DNA from: JBJKRW01 sp046704445
Lineage (GTDB): Bacteria > Patescibacteriota > Microgenomatia > UBA1406 > GWC2-37-13
DNA: 6,902 nt
Reading direction: 5' to 3'
Assembly: GCA_046704445.1 (NCBI GenBank)
Contig: JBJKRW010000099.1
Location: 1-6,902 of the forward strand
Part shown: in pieces, positions 1-6,691 of the stretch
Numbering within the stretch: position 1 is the first letter of the stretch
Layout of the letters: each line of letters opens with the position of its first letter
Notes under the pieces: model-generated
Databases searched by the model: none
The model's input: the letters and a program-made list of their open reading frames with translations, nothing else
What the model was told of the DNA's origin: nothing
Translations under genes and position numbers: made by a program

Positions 1-2336
1 TAAAAGAAGGGGTCACGGACTTTTCCGATCTGGTGTATTACCTTATACGCCTTTTCCGTAAAAGACCGCACATCAGAAATTCCTACAGAATACAATTTCC
101 CTACATCCTCATCGACGAATTCCAGGATACGAATATCGCGCAGTATGAACTCGTCAAACTTCTTGCTCCCTGTTCAAAAAATCCGAATCTTACCGTAGTC
201 GGAGATGATTCTCAGGCCATTTACAAATTCCGGGGGGCATCGGTCTCCAACATCCTTTCCTTTATGCGCGATTATCCTAAGGCAACCCAAATTACGCTTT
301 CCGAAAACTACCGCTCTCACCAGCTTTTGCTCGACGGTTCCTACAAACTTATTAAGAACAACGATCCCGATACTCTTGAATTCAAACTGGGGATAAGCAA
401 AAAATTAGTTTCGAAGAAAAAAAGTGTAGCGAATTCTATGAATTTTACCCCCGGAACCAATGTGGAAGATGAGGCGGATTTTGTTGCAAAAGAAATAAGC
501 AAGCTTGTTCCCGGTTATTCATACTCGGATATCGCAATCCTCATCAGAGCAAATAATCATTCCGACGCTTTTTCCAGAACTTTAAGCCGCTACGGAATCC
601 CGTATCAGTTTCTTGGACCCGGCGCATTATACGCCCAACCCGAAGTAAAAGACCTTATTGCATACATCGGTCTGCTTGCGGATATTGACGATTCCGTAGC
701 TTTTTATCGCATACTAAGCATGGACATTTTTGGTATAGATGCCCAGGATATTCATTATCTTCTGTCTTTTTCAAGAAAAATAAACCTGCCCTTATTCAAA
801 ACTCTGGAAATATATCTTTCTTTTTTTATTCCGGAACAATCACAAAACGAATACGCTCCATATAAATCTTACCTTCCGTTAATGAGCACAAGGTCGCGCG
901 ATTCATTTACAAAACTGTACACAATGATCCGCCGGCATCTTGCACTCACCCGCAGGGAGACCGCCGGCCAGATCCTGTATTATTTCCTGCAGGACAGCGG
1001 GTACCTGACGCAACTGGTGCGGTATAACTCCGAAAAAGAAGAGCGGAAAACCCTGAATATCTCAAAATTTTTTTCTCATCTTAAATCATTTGAAAATGAA
1101 CACAAAGATGCTTCCATTCCCTCTCTGCATGAATTCATACGCACGAGCATGGAATACGGCGAGTCTCCCGCAAGCATACAGACCGACCTCAATCCCGTGA
1201 ATGCAGTCAATATACTCACGGTACATTCCGCAAAAGGTCTCGAATTCCCCGTTGTATTCCTTGTGAATCTTACCCGCGGCAGATTCCCCACATATGAACG
1301 TCGTGAAACCATCCCCATACCTCAGGAACTTATTAAAGAAACACTTCCTGCCGGCGACTATCATCTCGAAGAAGAACGCAGACTGTTTTATGTAGGTATG
1401 ACGCGTGCCATGGACAAAATCTATATGACCGCATCCAAATATTACGGAGAAAGAAAACGAATTCAGAAAATTTCGCCGTTTGTATACGAAACCCTGGGTG
1501 AAGAGTATATAAAAACCCGCGAAACGGCAAAAACTGATCAAAAAAATCAGCTAGTTATGTTCGACTTCAAGAAACGTGAGACGGAAATTCCGAAGTTTCT
1601 TCACCCACAACGTATATTTTCCTATTCACAGCTTGAAACCTATAAACGGTGCCCGTTGCAGTATAAATACCGCTATATTCTGAATATCCCTACCCAACCT
1701 TCCGGAGCGTTATCTTTCGGCAATACCGTTCATCGTACGCTGGAAGAATTCTACCGGATGTTTCTCAAAAATAAAGCTGTGGGAAAAACCGAACTTCTGG
1801 ATATCTATACACGTGTCTGGATTCCAATCGGATATAATTCTCGCGCACACGAAAAACGCATGCGGCTTGAGGGGGAACATATTCTCCTTGATTTTTTCCG
1901 CTTATACCATCGCAAAAATCTCAATATTCTTGGTCTTGAAACATCTTTCAAAATCCGGATAGACTCTTCGCTCTACATTCAGGGAAAGATCGATAGAATA
2001 GATAAAACCCCCGAAGGCTTAGAAATAATAGATTACAAGACCGGAAAAAAATCCAACGTGCAGGATCTGCAAAAAAGCTTTCAGACGTCAATCTATACGA
2101 TGGTTGCAATGGAAAATAGAGTATTTCATGTTCCGGTCAAGACTGTTTCCATGACCTATTATTTTCTTCAGCCGTTAGAAAAAATCACTCTCGCACCCGG
2201 GAAAAAAATACCATCCGCGACCAAAGCCCAAATTCTTGATGTCATAACACATATCCGAAGTAATGAATACCAGGCCCGTGTGGGTCCCTGGTGTGATTTC
2301 TGTCCGTTCAGGATGATTTGCGAAGCCTGGCAATAA
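1..2336 (+). CDS. UvrD/PcrA-type DNA helicase fused to RecB-like Fe-S nuclease (5' partial)
   Basis: Superfamily 1A 3'-5' DNA helicase with a C-terminal PD-(D/E)XK nuclease; likely role is unwinding and resecting DNA ends in recombination repair. The frame is open from base 3 to the window edge, and ten codons before the GTG at 33 encode KEGVTDFSDL, which matches the conserved DF-DL element before motif II. The GTG is therefore an internal valine and the gene starts outside the window. Counting visible residues from base 3 (777 aa): motif II DEFQDTN 38-44, motif III GDDSQAIYKFRG 67-78, motif IV ENYRS 101-105, motif V TVHSAKGLEF 406-415, motif VI RLFYVGMTRA 460-469. Walker A and motif Ia are missing, roughly 200 residues in relatives. 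The nuclease domain starts near 538: H577, D664 (GKID), D677 and K679 (DYKTGK). C550 plus C764-x2-C767-x5-C773 form the AddB/Cas4-type 4Fe-4S set. The architecture resembles AdnA/AdnB or AddA-like proteins; which subfamily is uncertain. Confidence 0.95.
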   Translation, partial: KEGVTDFSDLVYYLIRLFRKRPHIRNSYRIQFPYILIDEFQDTNIAQYELVKLLAPCSKNPNLTVVGDDSQAIYKFRGASVSNILSFMRDYPKATQITLSENYRSHQLLLDGSYKLIKNNDPDTLEFKLGISKKLVSKKKSVANSMNFTPGTNVEDEADFVAKEISKLVPGYSYSDIAILIRANNHSDAFSRTLSRYGIPYQFLGPGALYAQPEVKDLIAYIGLLADIDDSVAFYRILSMDIFGIDAQDIHYLLSFSRKINLPLFKTLEIYLSFFIPEQSQNEYAPYKSYLPLMSTRSRDSFTKLYTMIRRHLALTRRETAGQILYYFLQDSGYLTQLVRYNSEKEERKTLNISKFFSHLKSFENEHKDASIPSLHEFIRTSMEYGESPASIQTDLNPVNAVNILTVHSAKGLEFPVVFLVNLTRGRFPTYERRETIPIPQELIKETLPAGDYHLEEERRLFYVGMTRAMDKIYMTASKYYGERKRIQKISPFVYETLGEEYIKTRETAKTDQKNQLVMFDFKKRETEIPKFLHPQRIFSYSQLETYKRCPLQYKYRYILNIPTQPSGALSFGNTVHRTLEEFYRMFLKNKAVGKTELLDIYTRVWIPIGYNSRAHEKRMRLEGEHILLDFFRLYHRKNLNILGLETSFKIRIDSSLYIQGKIDRIDKTPEGLEIIDYKTGKKSNVQDLQKSFQTSIYTMVAMENRVFHVPVKTVSMTYYFLQPLEKITLAPGKKIPSATKAQILDVITHIRSNEYQARVGPWCDFCPFRMICEAWQ

Positions 2337-2511
2337 TTTCCTTGAAATTTTTATATTCTTTTTTTCGTCTTTGAAGCGTAAAGTTTACATAATTTACTAC
2401 AATGCGGGCTCGCTCGGTGCTGTACCCCATAACAATTCCTATTTCCTTGAGTGTTTTACCCTGTGCTCTTAAATACCATGCTTTGCAATACCTTTCAAGG
2501 TTCTTTGCCAT
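2308..2511 (-). CDS. Small sigma-70 region 4-like helix-turn-helix protein
   Basis: 67-aa basic protein, probably a DNA-binding regulator. Residues 18-48 (GKTLKEIGIVMGYSTERAR and onward) have the pattern of sigma-70 region 4, in which a GLTLEEIG-like helix, a turn, and an S-xERVR-like recognition helix bind the -35 element. There is no region 2, so it cannot be a complete sigma factor. It could be a stand-alone region-4 regulator or a LuxR/Trp-repressor-like HTH. The C-terminus is rich in lysine and arginine. The ATG at 2511 lies 6 bases after a TATCAT box and no Shine-Dalgarno sequence is seen, which supports this start. Its last 29 bases overlap, tail to tail, the end of the helicase-nuclease gene. 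The ArsR-like gene lies 60 bases upstream on the same strand, so the two may be co-transcribed. Reality of the gene is supported by the domain match; its function is inferred. Confidence 0.72.
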   Translation of the reverse strand: MAKNLERYCKAWYLRAQGKTLKEIGIVMGYSTERARIVVNYVNFTLQRRKKEYKNFKEIIARLRKSS

Positions 2512-2517
2512 AAATAG

Positions 2518-2523
2518 ATGATA
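2518..2523 (-). promoter_or_regulatory. Putative -10 box (TATCAT) for the sigma-4-like gene
   Basis: TATCAT on the minus strand matches the -10 consensus at 5 of 6 bases and is followed by exactly 6 bases and then the ATG at 2511. A transcript starting at the usual distance would begin at the A of the start codon, giving a leaderless mRNA. A -35 at 17-base spacing (TATAAA, 2541-2546) is poor. Confidence 0.45.
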
Positions 2524-2529
2524 ACAAAT

Positions 2530-2541
2530 ATTTACGTAAAT
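2530..2541. promoter_or_regulatory. Perfect 12-bp palindrome, candidate operator
   Basis: ATTTACGTAAAT is a perfect 12-bp inverted repeat with no loop. It lies in the spacer between the putative -10 (2518-2523) and -35 positions of the sigma-4-like gene, where a bound dimer would block RNA polymerase. Autoregulation by that gene product or control by the upstream ArsR-like protein are both possible. With no spacer, it is unlikely to be a transcription terminator. Confidence 0.4.
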
Positions 2542-2571
2542 TTATATTAACTATTACGCTGTGTTGTTTAC

Positions 2572-2826
2572 CTAGGGTAGTAAAGCGCAGTGTTTGCATC
2601 GCACGTTTGCCGCACAAAACGTCTTTCGTCCAAGCTTTTTTTTGACAATCAGTCCCGCTGCCGCAAGCCGATTGACATGGAATGTGACCGTAGGTTGCCT
2701 CAAAGACACCAATTTGACCAATTCTGTAATCGTAACTTGTTTGCGAAGAGAGCTCAGATGTTGATAAATACGAAACCGGGCTTTAACCGCAAGCGCTTTA
2801 ATGCAATTCTCGCATCTTTGTCTCAT
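2572..2826 (-). CDS. ArsR-like winged-helix regulator with two CxxC pairs
   Basis: 84-aa winged helix-turn-helix transcription factor of the ArsR/SmtB type. The N-terminal part (IKALAVKARFRIYQHL, 9-24) follows the ArsR pattern of 'LKALadptRlrIL..L'. Helix-turn-helix is about 31-58, with recognition segment RQPTVTFHVNRL (43-54), and the wing is about 60-72. Four cysteines form two pairs, C5-x2-C8 and C77-x2-C80, plus C71 in the wing, suggesting a zinc or redox site that clamps the two ends together. The frame is open to an earlier ATG at 2862, but I prefer 2826: the extra 12 residues (MRAYTYINLVSS) are not family-like and overlap the promoter region. A GGTG (minus strand, 2833-2836) lies 6 bases before the ATG and could serve as a Shine-Dalgarno. 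The gene is divergent from the family 2 glycosyltransferase and upstream of the sigma-4-like gene. The effector is unknown. Confidence 0.82.
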   Translation of the reverse strand: MRQRCENCIKALAVKARFRIYQHLSSLRKQVTITELVKLVSLRQPTVTFHVNRLAAAGLIVKKKLGRKTFCAANVRCKHCALLP

Positions 2827-2902
2827 AGATGACACCAAATTTATATAAGTGTACGCTCTCATTCACGGAAAATCAAGTGAGAAACGGGTGTATAATTAGA
2901 TC
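2827..2902. promoter_or_regulatory. Divergent promoter region between the ArsR-like gene and the glycosyltransferase
   Basis: This 76-base intergenic region must hold start signals for both divergent genes. On the minus strand TATAAA (2840-2845) is a candidate -10, giving a leader of about 7 bases ahead of the ATG at 2826. On the plus strand TATAAT lies at 2891-2896. A weak dyad, TCTCA (2857-2861) and TGAGA (2878-2882), lies between them and could be an operator for the ArsR-like protein. The arms are only 5 bases, so this may be chance. Confidence 0.4.
2891..2896 (+). promoter_or_regulatory. Putative -10 box (TATAAT) for the family 2 glycosyltransferase
   Basis: A perfect consensus TATAAT is followed by 6 bases (TAGATC) and then the ATG at 2903, placing the expected transcription start at the start codon itself. 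There is no purine-rich ribosome binding site in the gap. No convincing -35 lies 16-18 bases upstream. This is best explained as a leaderless promoter. Confidence 0.55.
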
Positions 2903-4381
2903 ATGACAGAAAGATTCATTCGATCAAAAGTATTTGCCAAAATTGCGGACGGTTTTATCCCCCTGCTGTCGTGGCTTCTGATTACATTCCCGCTTTGGTT
3001 TTCTCCGTTTCATCCGGCAATCGTGGCATATTTCATTATTGCATTTGATTTATATTTTTTTTATAAATCGATCCGGACTACATATTTCGCCGCATATTCC
3101 TACAAAAAAATTCTTTCGTTATCAAAAGTTTCGTTTGCGCACAAACTGAAACAAAGTAAAAAGGCAAAAGAAATCCGGCATTTTATCATCATCCCGAATT
3201 ATAAAGAACATCTGCATAAACTTGACGAAACCATACATTCGATCGCGGATAACGATCTTGGCTCCGAGAATCTATACCTTGTTCTTGCGTTCGAGAAAAG
3301 AGAGATCGACGCGTCAAAAAAAGCCGAAACAATTTACGAAACATTTAAGTCCCGATTTAAGGATATACTCATCTGTTATCATCCCCTTCTTCCCGACGAA
3401 GAAGCGGGGAAAGCGAGCAACCAAACCTATGCGGCTAAGTTTGTAGATTCCTATGTGCACACAAACGGTTGGGATTCTCAATCGATCCTTCTAACGATAT
3501 GCGATGCGGACAGTCATATGCCGAAAAATTATTTTTCCTACCTTACGTACGAATATCTGCGGGATGATCAACGCCTGTATCATTTTTTTTGGGCCCCGGT
3601 TCTTCTATATAACAACTTTTGGCAGCTTCCCACTATTGTCCGGATGCAGGCAACACTATCGTCCATCATCCGTCTTGCGTTTCTTTCGGAAAAAGACAAA
3701 CTCATTCAAACTTCAACTTATTCTACCAATCTTTGGTTGCTGAAAAAAATACACTTCTGGGATGTCGATATCATTCCCGAAGACTGGCATATATATTTTC
3801 AGGCTTTTTTTACGTTCGGAGACAGAGTAAAAACAATCCCGCTGTATACGATCATTAACGGCGATGCGGTATATTCGGGCAGACTGATAAAAACCCTTCT
3901 GAACCGATATGAACAGGAAAAACGCTGGGCGTGGGGAGTCAGCGATATCGGCTATACGATCAAGAAATTTTTTAGTTCTCCCGACATATCCATCACAAGC
4001 AAGCTGAGAAAAATTCTTTTCGTAGCCGAAACACATTTATTTTGGCCTACATCGTTTTTTATACTCACGGTAAGCGCTTCAATCCCTCCGCTGATCAATC
4101 CTGTATTCAAACGGACCGTTCTGGGATTTCTTCTTCCGAACCTTTCCGGTCTTATCCTGACATTAAGCTCCCTTTTACTCATCCTCTATATGTATCTTGA
4201 CATTAAGCTGAGAAAAAAAGTAAAGCTGGAAACGTCGTTGAAATCACTCCCTCTTCTGTTCGTGCAGTGGTATCTCCTGCCTTTTGTATCGTTCTTATTT
4301 TCTTCACTCCCCGCTCTCGAAGCCCATACCAGAATACTGCTCGGAAAACCGATTAAATACAAAGTCACTGAAAAAGTATAA
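2903..4381 (+). CDS. Membrane-bound family 2 glycosyltransferase (processive-type motifs)
   Basis: 492-aa GT2-fold enzyme that would transfer sugar from a nucleotide-sugar on the cytoplasmic face of the membrane, probably building a surface polysaccharide or lipid-linked glycan. Two hydrophobic segments (about 17-34 and 37-55) precede the catalytic domain, and about three or four follow it (375-396, 404-431, 447-469). Catalytic-domain landmarks in order: IIPNYKE 96-102, GKASN 169-173, DAD 201-203 (metal and nucleotide-sugar binding), PED 292-294 (likely catalytic base D294), and Q338-x-x-R341-W342. This D, DxD, ED, QxxRW set is that of cellulose- and hyaluronan-synthase-like GT2 enzymes, though the motifs also occur in non-processive members, so the product cannot be named. 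The ATG follows a TATAAT box with no Shine-Dalgarno. A second membrane glycosyltransferase lies 127 bases downstream on the same strand, suggesting a shared glycan pathway. Confidence 0.9.
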   Translation: MTERFIRSKVFAKIADGFIPLLSWLLITFPLWFSPFHPAIVAYFIIAFDLYFFYKSIRTTYFAAYSYKKILSLSKVSFAHKLKQSKKAKEIRHFIIIPNYKEHLHKLDETIHSIADNDLGSENLYLVLAFEKREIDASKKAETIYETFKSRFKDILICYHPLLPDEEAGKASNQTYAAKFVDSYVHTNGWDSQSILLTICDADSHMPKNYFSYLTYEYLRDDQRLYHFFWAPVLLYNNFWQLPTIVRMQATLSSIIRLAFLSEKDKLIQTSTYSTNLWLLKKIHFWDVDIIPEDWHIYFQAFFTFGDRVKTIPLYTIINGDAVYSGRLIKTLLNRYEQEKRWAWGVSDIGYTIKKFFSSPDISITSKLRKILFVAETHLFWPTSFFILTVSASIPPLINPVFKRTVLGFLLPNLSGLILTLSSLLLILYMYLDIKLRKKVKLETSLKSLPLLFVQWYLLPFVSFLFSSLPALEAHTRILLGKPIKYKVTEKV

Positions 4382-4467
4382 ATAGAGCGAAAAAGTAGCC
4401 ACAACGTATATAGTTGAAGAATCCTTTAGGTTTGAAAATACTTTTATTGTTCCTGTAAATCCAAAAA

Positions 4468-4490
4468 AACTTTATAAACGTTACAAAGTT
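4468..4490. promoter_or_regulatory. Imperfect 23-bp dyad over the promoter of the GT-C gene
   Basis: The arms AACTTT (4468-4473) and AAAGTT (4485-4490) are exact inverted repeats. The inner part continues the symmetry around ACGT, so 9 of 11 base pairs match about the centre at 4479. The dyad covers the candidate -35 and most of the spacer, a normal place for a repressor site. The protein that binds it is unknown. Confidence 0.35.
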
Positions 4491-4499
4491 GTGCATAAT
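4471..4499 (+). promoter_or_regulatory. Putative promoter for the GT-C glycosyltransferase
   Basis: TTTATA (4471-4476, 4 of 6 to TTGACA), a 17-base spacer, and CATAAT (4494-4499, 5 of 6 to TATAAT). The -10 ends 9 bases before the ATG at 4509, so the leader would be about 3 bases. No Shine-Dalgarno is present. This is the only start in the window where a -35 at the right spacing is also visible. Confidence 0.5.
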
Positions 4500-4508
4500 T
4501 AATCAGAT

Positions 4509-5813
4509 ATGTTGAATTTTCTGTTCACTAAAACTCCGCTCTTGTTTTTTACCCAAAGCTTCTGGAGAGACGAAGCTTTTACGGCTATCATGTCCAAACA
4601 ATCGTTTCTCAACATCATAGTCACGACCGCCAAAGATTTTAATCCGCCCTTATATTATTTTCTCGTCCATATATGGATGAGTATATTCGGATCCGGAGAA
4701 ATCGCCCTAAGAAGTCTTTCCTTTCTCTTTTATTGGGGAATTATTTATATAATCTATCTTTTTCTTATCGAGGTTCTCAAGCTGTCTCAGAAAAAAAGCA
4801 TTATATATATTCTGCTCTGTGTAATCAATCCGTTTCTTTTGTATTATGCGTTTGAAGCGCGCATGTACGAAATGCTTGCTTTTTTGGCCACACTGTCCTA
4901 TTTTGCACTGTATACCAAACGAAAAAAAACATATCTTGTCGCAACCGTTCTCGGTTTATATACACACTATTTTATGGTTTTTGTAGTCTTGTCCCAAATT
5001 ATATTTTTATTTTTTCAGAAAACTAAAACCCTGAAGAAAACATTTAAACTCATGATGATGCCGGTACTTCTGTTTATCCCTTGGATACTATATGTCGCCT
5101 CTCAAAAACCTCTGATCCCTCAATCTTTCTGGATTCAGAATATAACTCTAAATACATTCGGCAATCTTCTCGGAATCGTATTTACAGGCTATGATAACGA
5201 CTTCAACTTCTACAATATGACGGTCACGTGTTTGAGCCTTTTACTTCTCGGTATTATTTTTGCGGGAGTTCTCAAATTACGCTCCTCAACAAAAAAAACG
5301 AGAGAGTTTTTTAATTACTGTTTTCTTTGGGGAATCGGTTTACCGCTCTTTGTAGCTCTTGTCTCGATAGTGAAACCGATATTTCTTCCCAGATACCTCA
5401 TTTTTTCGGCAATCGGACTCCTTATACTTGTAATCGCGGCGTTGGAACAGTTTGCAAAACCGTACCGCATCGTTCTGTTATTGATACTGGGACTGTTAAG
5501 CGTTCATCAACTCTGGATGCTTACGGCATATCATAAAAAATCAGATTACCGGAGACTGTATACGGAAATCAAACGGTTGATGCAGCCGAAAGACGCCGTT
5601 TATGTCACGAACGAACTTGATTTTTTTACCGCCGAATATTACGTGGATACTCAAAGAGTATTTATTTACGGAAAATCCTACGAAGAAATTCCCAAATATG
5701 TAGGAAAAGTTTTAATCGCGCAATCAAAGATGAAATCTCATTTGCCGCTCTATCCGAGAAAAGCCTTTGTTGTAACCTCTGATTCGCATTATGATATCAA
5801 ATCGGCGTTTTGA
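4509..5813 (+). CDS. GT-C-type membrane glycosyltransferase (PMT/ArnT-like, GT39-related)
   Basis: 434-aa polytopic protein expected to use a polyprenyl-phosphate-linked sugar and modify lipids, glycans or proteins on the outer face of the membrane. The first extracytoplasmic loop carries the family signature: WRDEAF (19-24, catalytic acidic pair D21/E22) and DFNPPLYYFLVHIW (43-56), followed by R68. Further family-like elements are FEARMYEM (115-122), YTHYF (151-155) and PRYL (294-297). About eight to ten hydrophobic segments span 50-340, and a small soluble domain begins near 341 (KKSDYRRL). A TAA lies in frame 6 bases before the ATG, so no upstream start is possible. Only about 18 residues precede the WRDE motif, a shorter first membrane segment than usual in relatives, so mild N-terminal trimming is possible. 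It follows the family 2 enzyme and ends 3 bases from the convergent nuclease gene. Donor and acceptor cannot be told from sequence. Confidence 0.87.
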   Translation: MLNFLFTKTPLLFFTQSFWRDEAFTAIMSKQSFLNIIVTTAKDFNPPLYYFLVHIWMSIFGSGEIALRSLSFLFYWGIIYIIYLFLIEVLKLSQKKSIIYILLCVINPFLLYYAFEARMYEMLAFLATLSYFALYTKRKKTYLVATVLGLYTHYFMVFVVLSQIIFLFFQKTKTLKKTFKLMMMPVLLFIPWILYVASQKPLIPQSFWIQNITLNTFGNLLGIVFTGYDNDFNFYNMTVTCLSLLLLGIIFAGVLKLRSSTKKTREFFNYCFLWGIGLPLFVALVSIVKPIFLPRYLIFSAIGLLILVIAALEQFAKPYRIVLLLILGLLSVHQLWMLTAYHKKSDYRRLYTEIKRLMQPKDAVYVTNELDFFTAEYYVDTQRVFIYGKSYEEIPKYVGKVLIAQSKMKSHLPLYPRKAFVVTSDSHYDIKSAF

Positions 5814-5816
5814 GTA

Positions 5817-6686
5817 TTAAAGCACTATGCTCCGGTCTCCTGAATCTTTGAAACTTCTGTCAAGCAAATAAAGATCTTCATTATATCCGTTGGTTCCTAC
5901 AAACGTTGCTTCTCCGCGAAGGACTGCCTCAAAGGGTTTACAGTAGGTACACCCGTTCGTATGCGGACATTTAAATCTGTTCAGCTGCCTTGCCAGTTTG
6001 ATTTGTTTTGCATAATCAAGAATTTTTTGCCCGGCATCGTCGCTGTCCGGCATAGACTGCTCAACCGGTTTGTCGTTCCGCTCGATGTACCAATAACTGA
6101 TTCTTGAAACCTTGCGTTTCTGACAACGGCTTGCGAGAAGATAATAAATCCAGAGCTGGATGGATTTGGGATCTTCATCCGATTTGCTCGTCTTAAAATC
6201 AATGATATGTACCGAATCGGATTCTTTTATGTATTCGAGCCAATCTATCTTTCCGCACAAGATGATTTGATCTTTCTCCGATAACCAAAAATAGGGAAGT
6301 TCCGTCTGTATTTTTACCGCCAGGTTTTTCAACGGACCCGGGTTCTTCATGATTTTTTCCATCATCCGCTCCCCCCTTTGCTTATATTGCTGCTCAACGG
6401 AATCCTCTACAAATCCGCCATGCTTGCCGCTCACTTTAGTCCATAGCCTGTCGAATTCGCCAACCAGCGACTTGCTGAAACGCTGGTCGGTCGGCAATAC
6501 GGAAAGCGATTCTATTACTTCATGCACAATCTGTCCCAAAGACAACGGGGGAGATACCAGTTTTGCTTTATGACCGGTATCCGGATTTCTGTACATATTT
6601 TTCAAATAATATGAACGGGGGCATCTGAGAAAGTCAGAAATCGAAGAGTATGAAACCCAAACCGCAGAGTATTTATCCGCAACCAT
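5817..6686 (-). CDS. Stand-alone PD-(D/E)XK (RecB/Cas4-like) nuclease with cysteine cluster
   Basis: 289-aa nuclease of the PD-(D/E)XK clan (PDDEXK_1 / RecB-like), expected to cut DNA using divalent metal. The N-terminal SYSSISDFLRCPRSYYL (12-28) closely parallels SYSQLETYKRCPLQYKY in the helicase fusion at the left of the window. Catalytic residues: H55 (GQIVH), D148 (GKIDW), D163 and K165 (IIDFKTSK), and a Q177-x3-Y181 motif. C22 together with C240, C246 and C249 would make a four-cysteine Fe-S site, but the C-terminal spacing is C-x5-C-x2-C, the reverse of the usual C-x2-C-x5-C seen in the fusion. It is not evidently Cas4: no cas genes or repeats are nearby. The ATG at 6686 directly follows a TATAAT box. 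A gene on the same strand ends 43 bases upstream. The role is likely repair or exonuclease processing; the partner is unknown. Confidence 0.88.
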   Translation of the reverse strand: MVADKYSAVWVSYSSISDFLRCPRSYYLKNMYRNPDTGHKAKLVSPPLSLGQIVHEVIESLSVLPTDQRFSKSLVGEFDRLWTKVSGKHGGFVEDSVEQQYKQRGERMMEKIMKNPGPLKNLAVKIQTELPYFWLSEKDQIILCGKIDWLEYIKESDSVHIIDFKTSKSDEDPKSIQLWIYYLLASRCQKRKVSRISYWYIERNDKPVEQSMPDSDDAGQKILDYAKQIKLARQLNRFKCPHTNGCTYCKPFEAVLRGEATFVGTNGYNEDLYLLDRSFKDSGDRSIVL

Positions 6687-6691
6687 ACCTT

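Larger units (their letters stand above)
4386..4502 (+). other. 38-codon open frame without a start codon, possible gene remnant
   Basis: Between the two glycosyltransferases, a frame opens after TAG at 4383-4385 and runs 38 codons to TAA at 4500-4502. It includes FENTFIVPVNPKKLYKRYKV (about residues 16-35), which reads like ordinary protein. No usable ATG, GTG or TTG precedes that segment, so as it stands it is not a gene. It could be the decayed 3' end of a former gene or simply AT-rich sequence open by chance. The rest of this 127-base gap holds the candidate promoter and dyad of the next gene; no terminator hairpin was seen. Confidence 0.2.

Noticed and set aside
1086..1541. 151-aa open frame on the minus strand inside the helicase gene
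   Set aside because: It is fully covered by a strongly conserved helicase region (motifs V and VI) on the other strand, and its translation shows no recognisable domain; a shadow frame.
2590..2832. 80-aa plus-strand frame antisense to the ArsR-like gene
   Set aside because: The opposite strand carries a clear winged-helix domain over the same bases, and this frame shows no domain.
2827..2862. Earlier ATG at 2862 for the ArsR-like gene
   Set aside because: It adds 12 residues that do not fit the family, has no -10 or ribosome binding signal before it, and would place the candidate -10 inside the gene.
2832..2891. ACACC and GGTGT arms near the two divergent starts
   Set aside because: Only 5 bases each and 50 bases apart; expected by chance. 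The minus-strand copy is better read as part of a GGTG ribosome binding site.
4000..4217. Repeated AAGCTGAGAAAAA at two places in the family 2 glycosyltransferase
   Set aside because: Both copies encode KLRK in basic loops next to membrane segments; a 13-base match in lysine-rich coding sequence is not evidence of a functional repeat.
4382..4508. Terminator after the family 2 glycosyltransferase
   Set aside because: The only inverted repeats (CAAC/GTTG and CCT/AGG) have 3-4 bp stems and no following T-run.
5817..6686. Possible Cas4 and hence a CRISPR locus
   Set aside because: No repeat-spacer array and no cas1 or cas2 is present in the window, and the cysteine spacing is not the usual Cas4 one.
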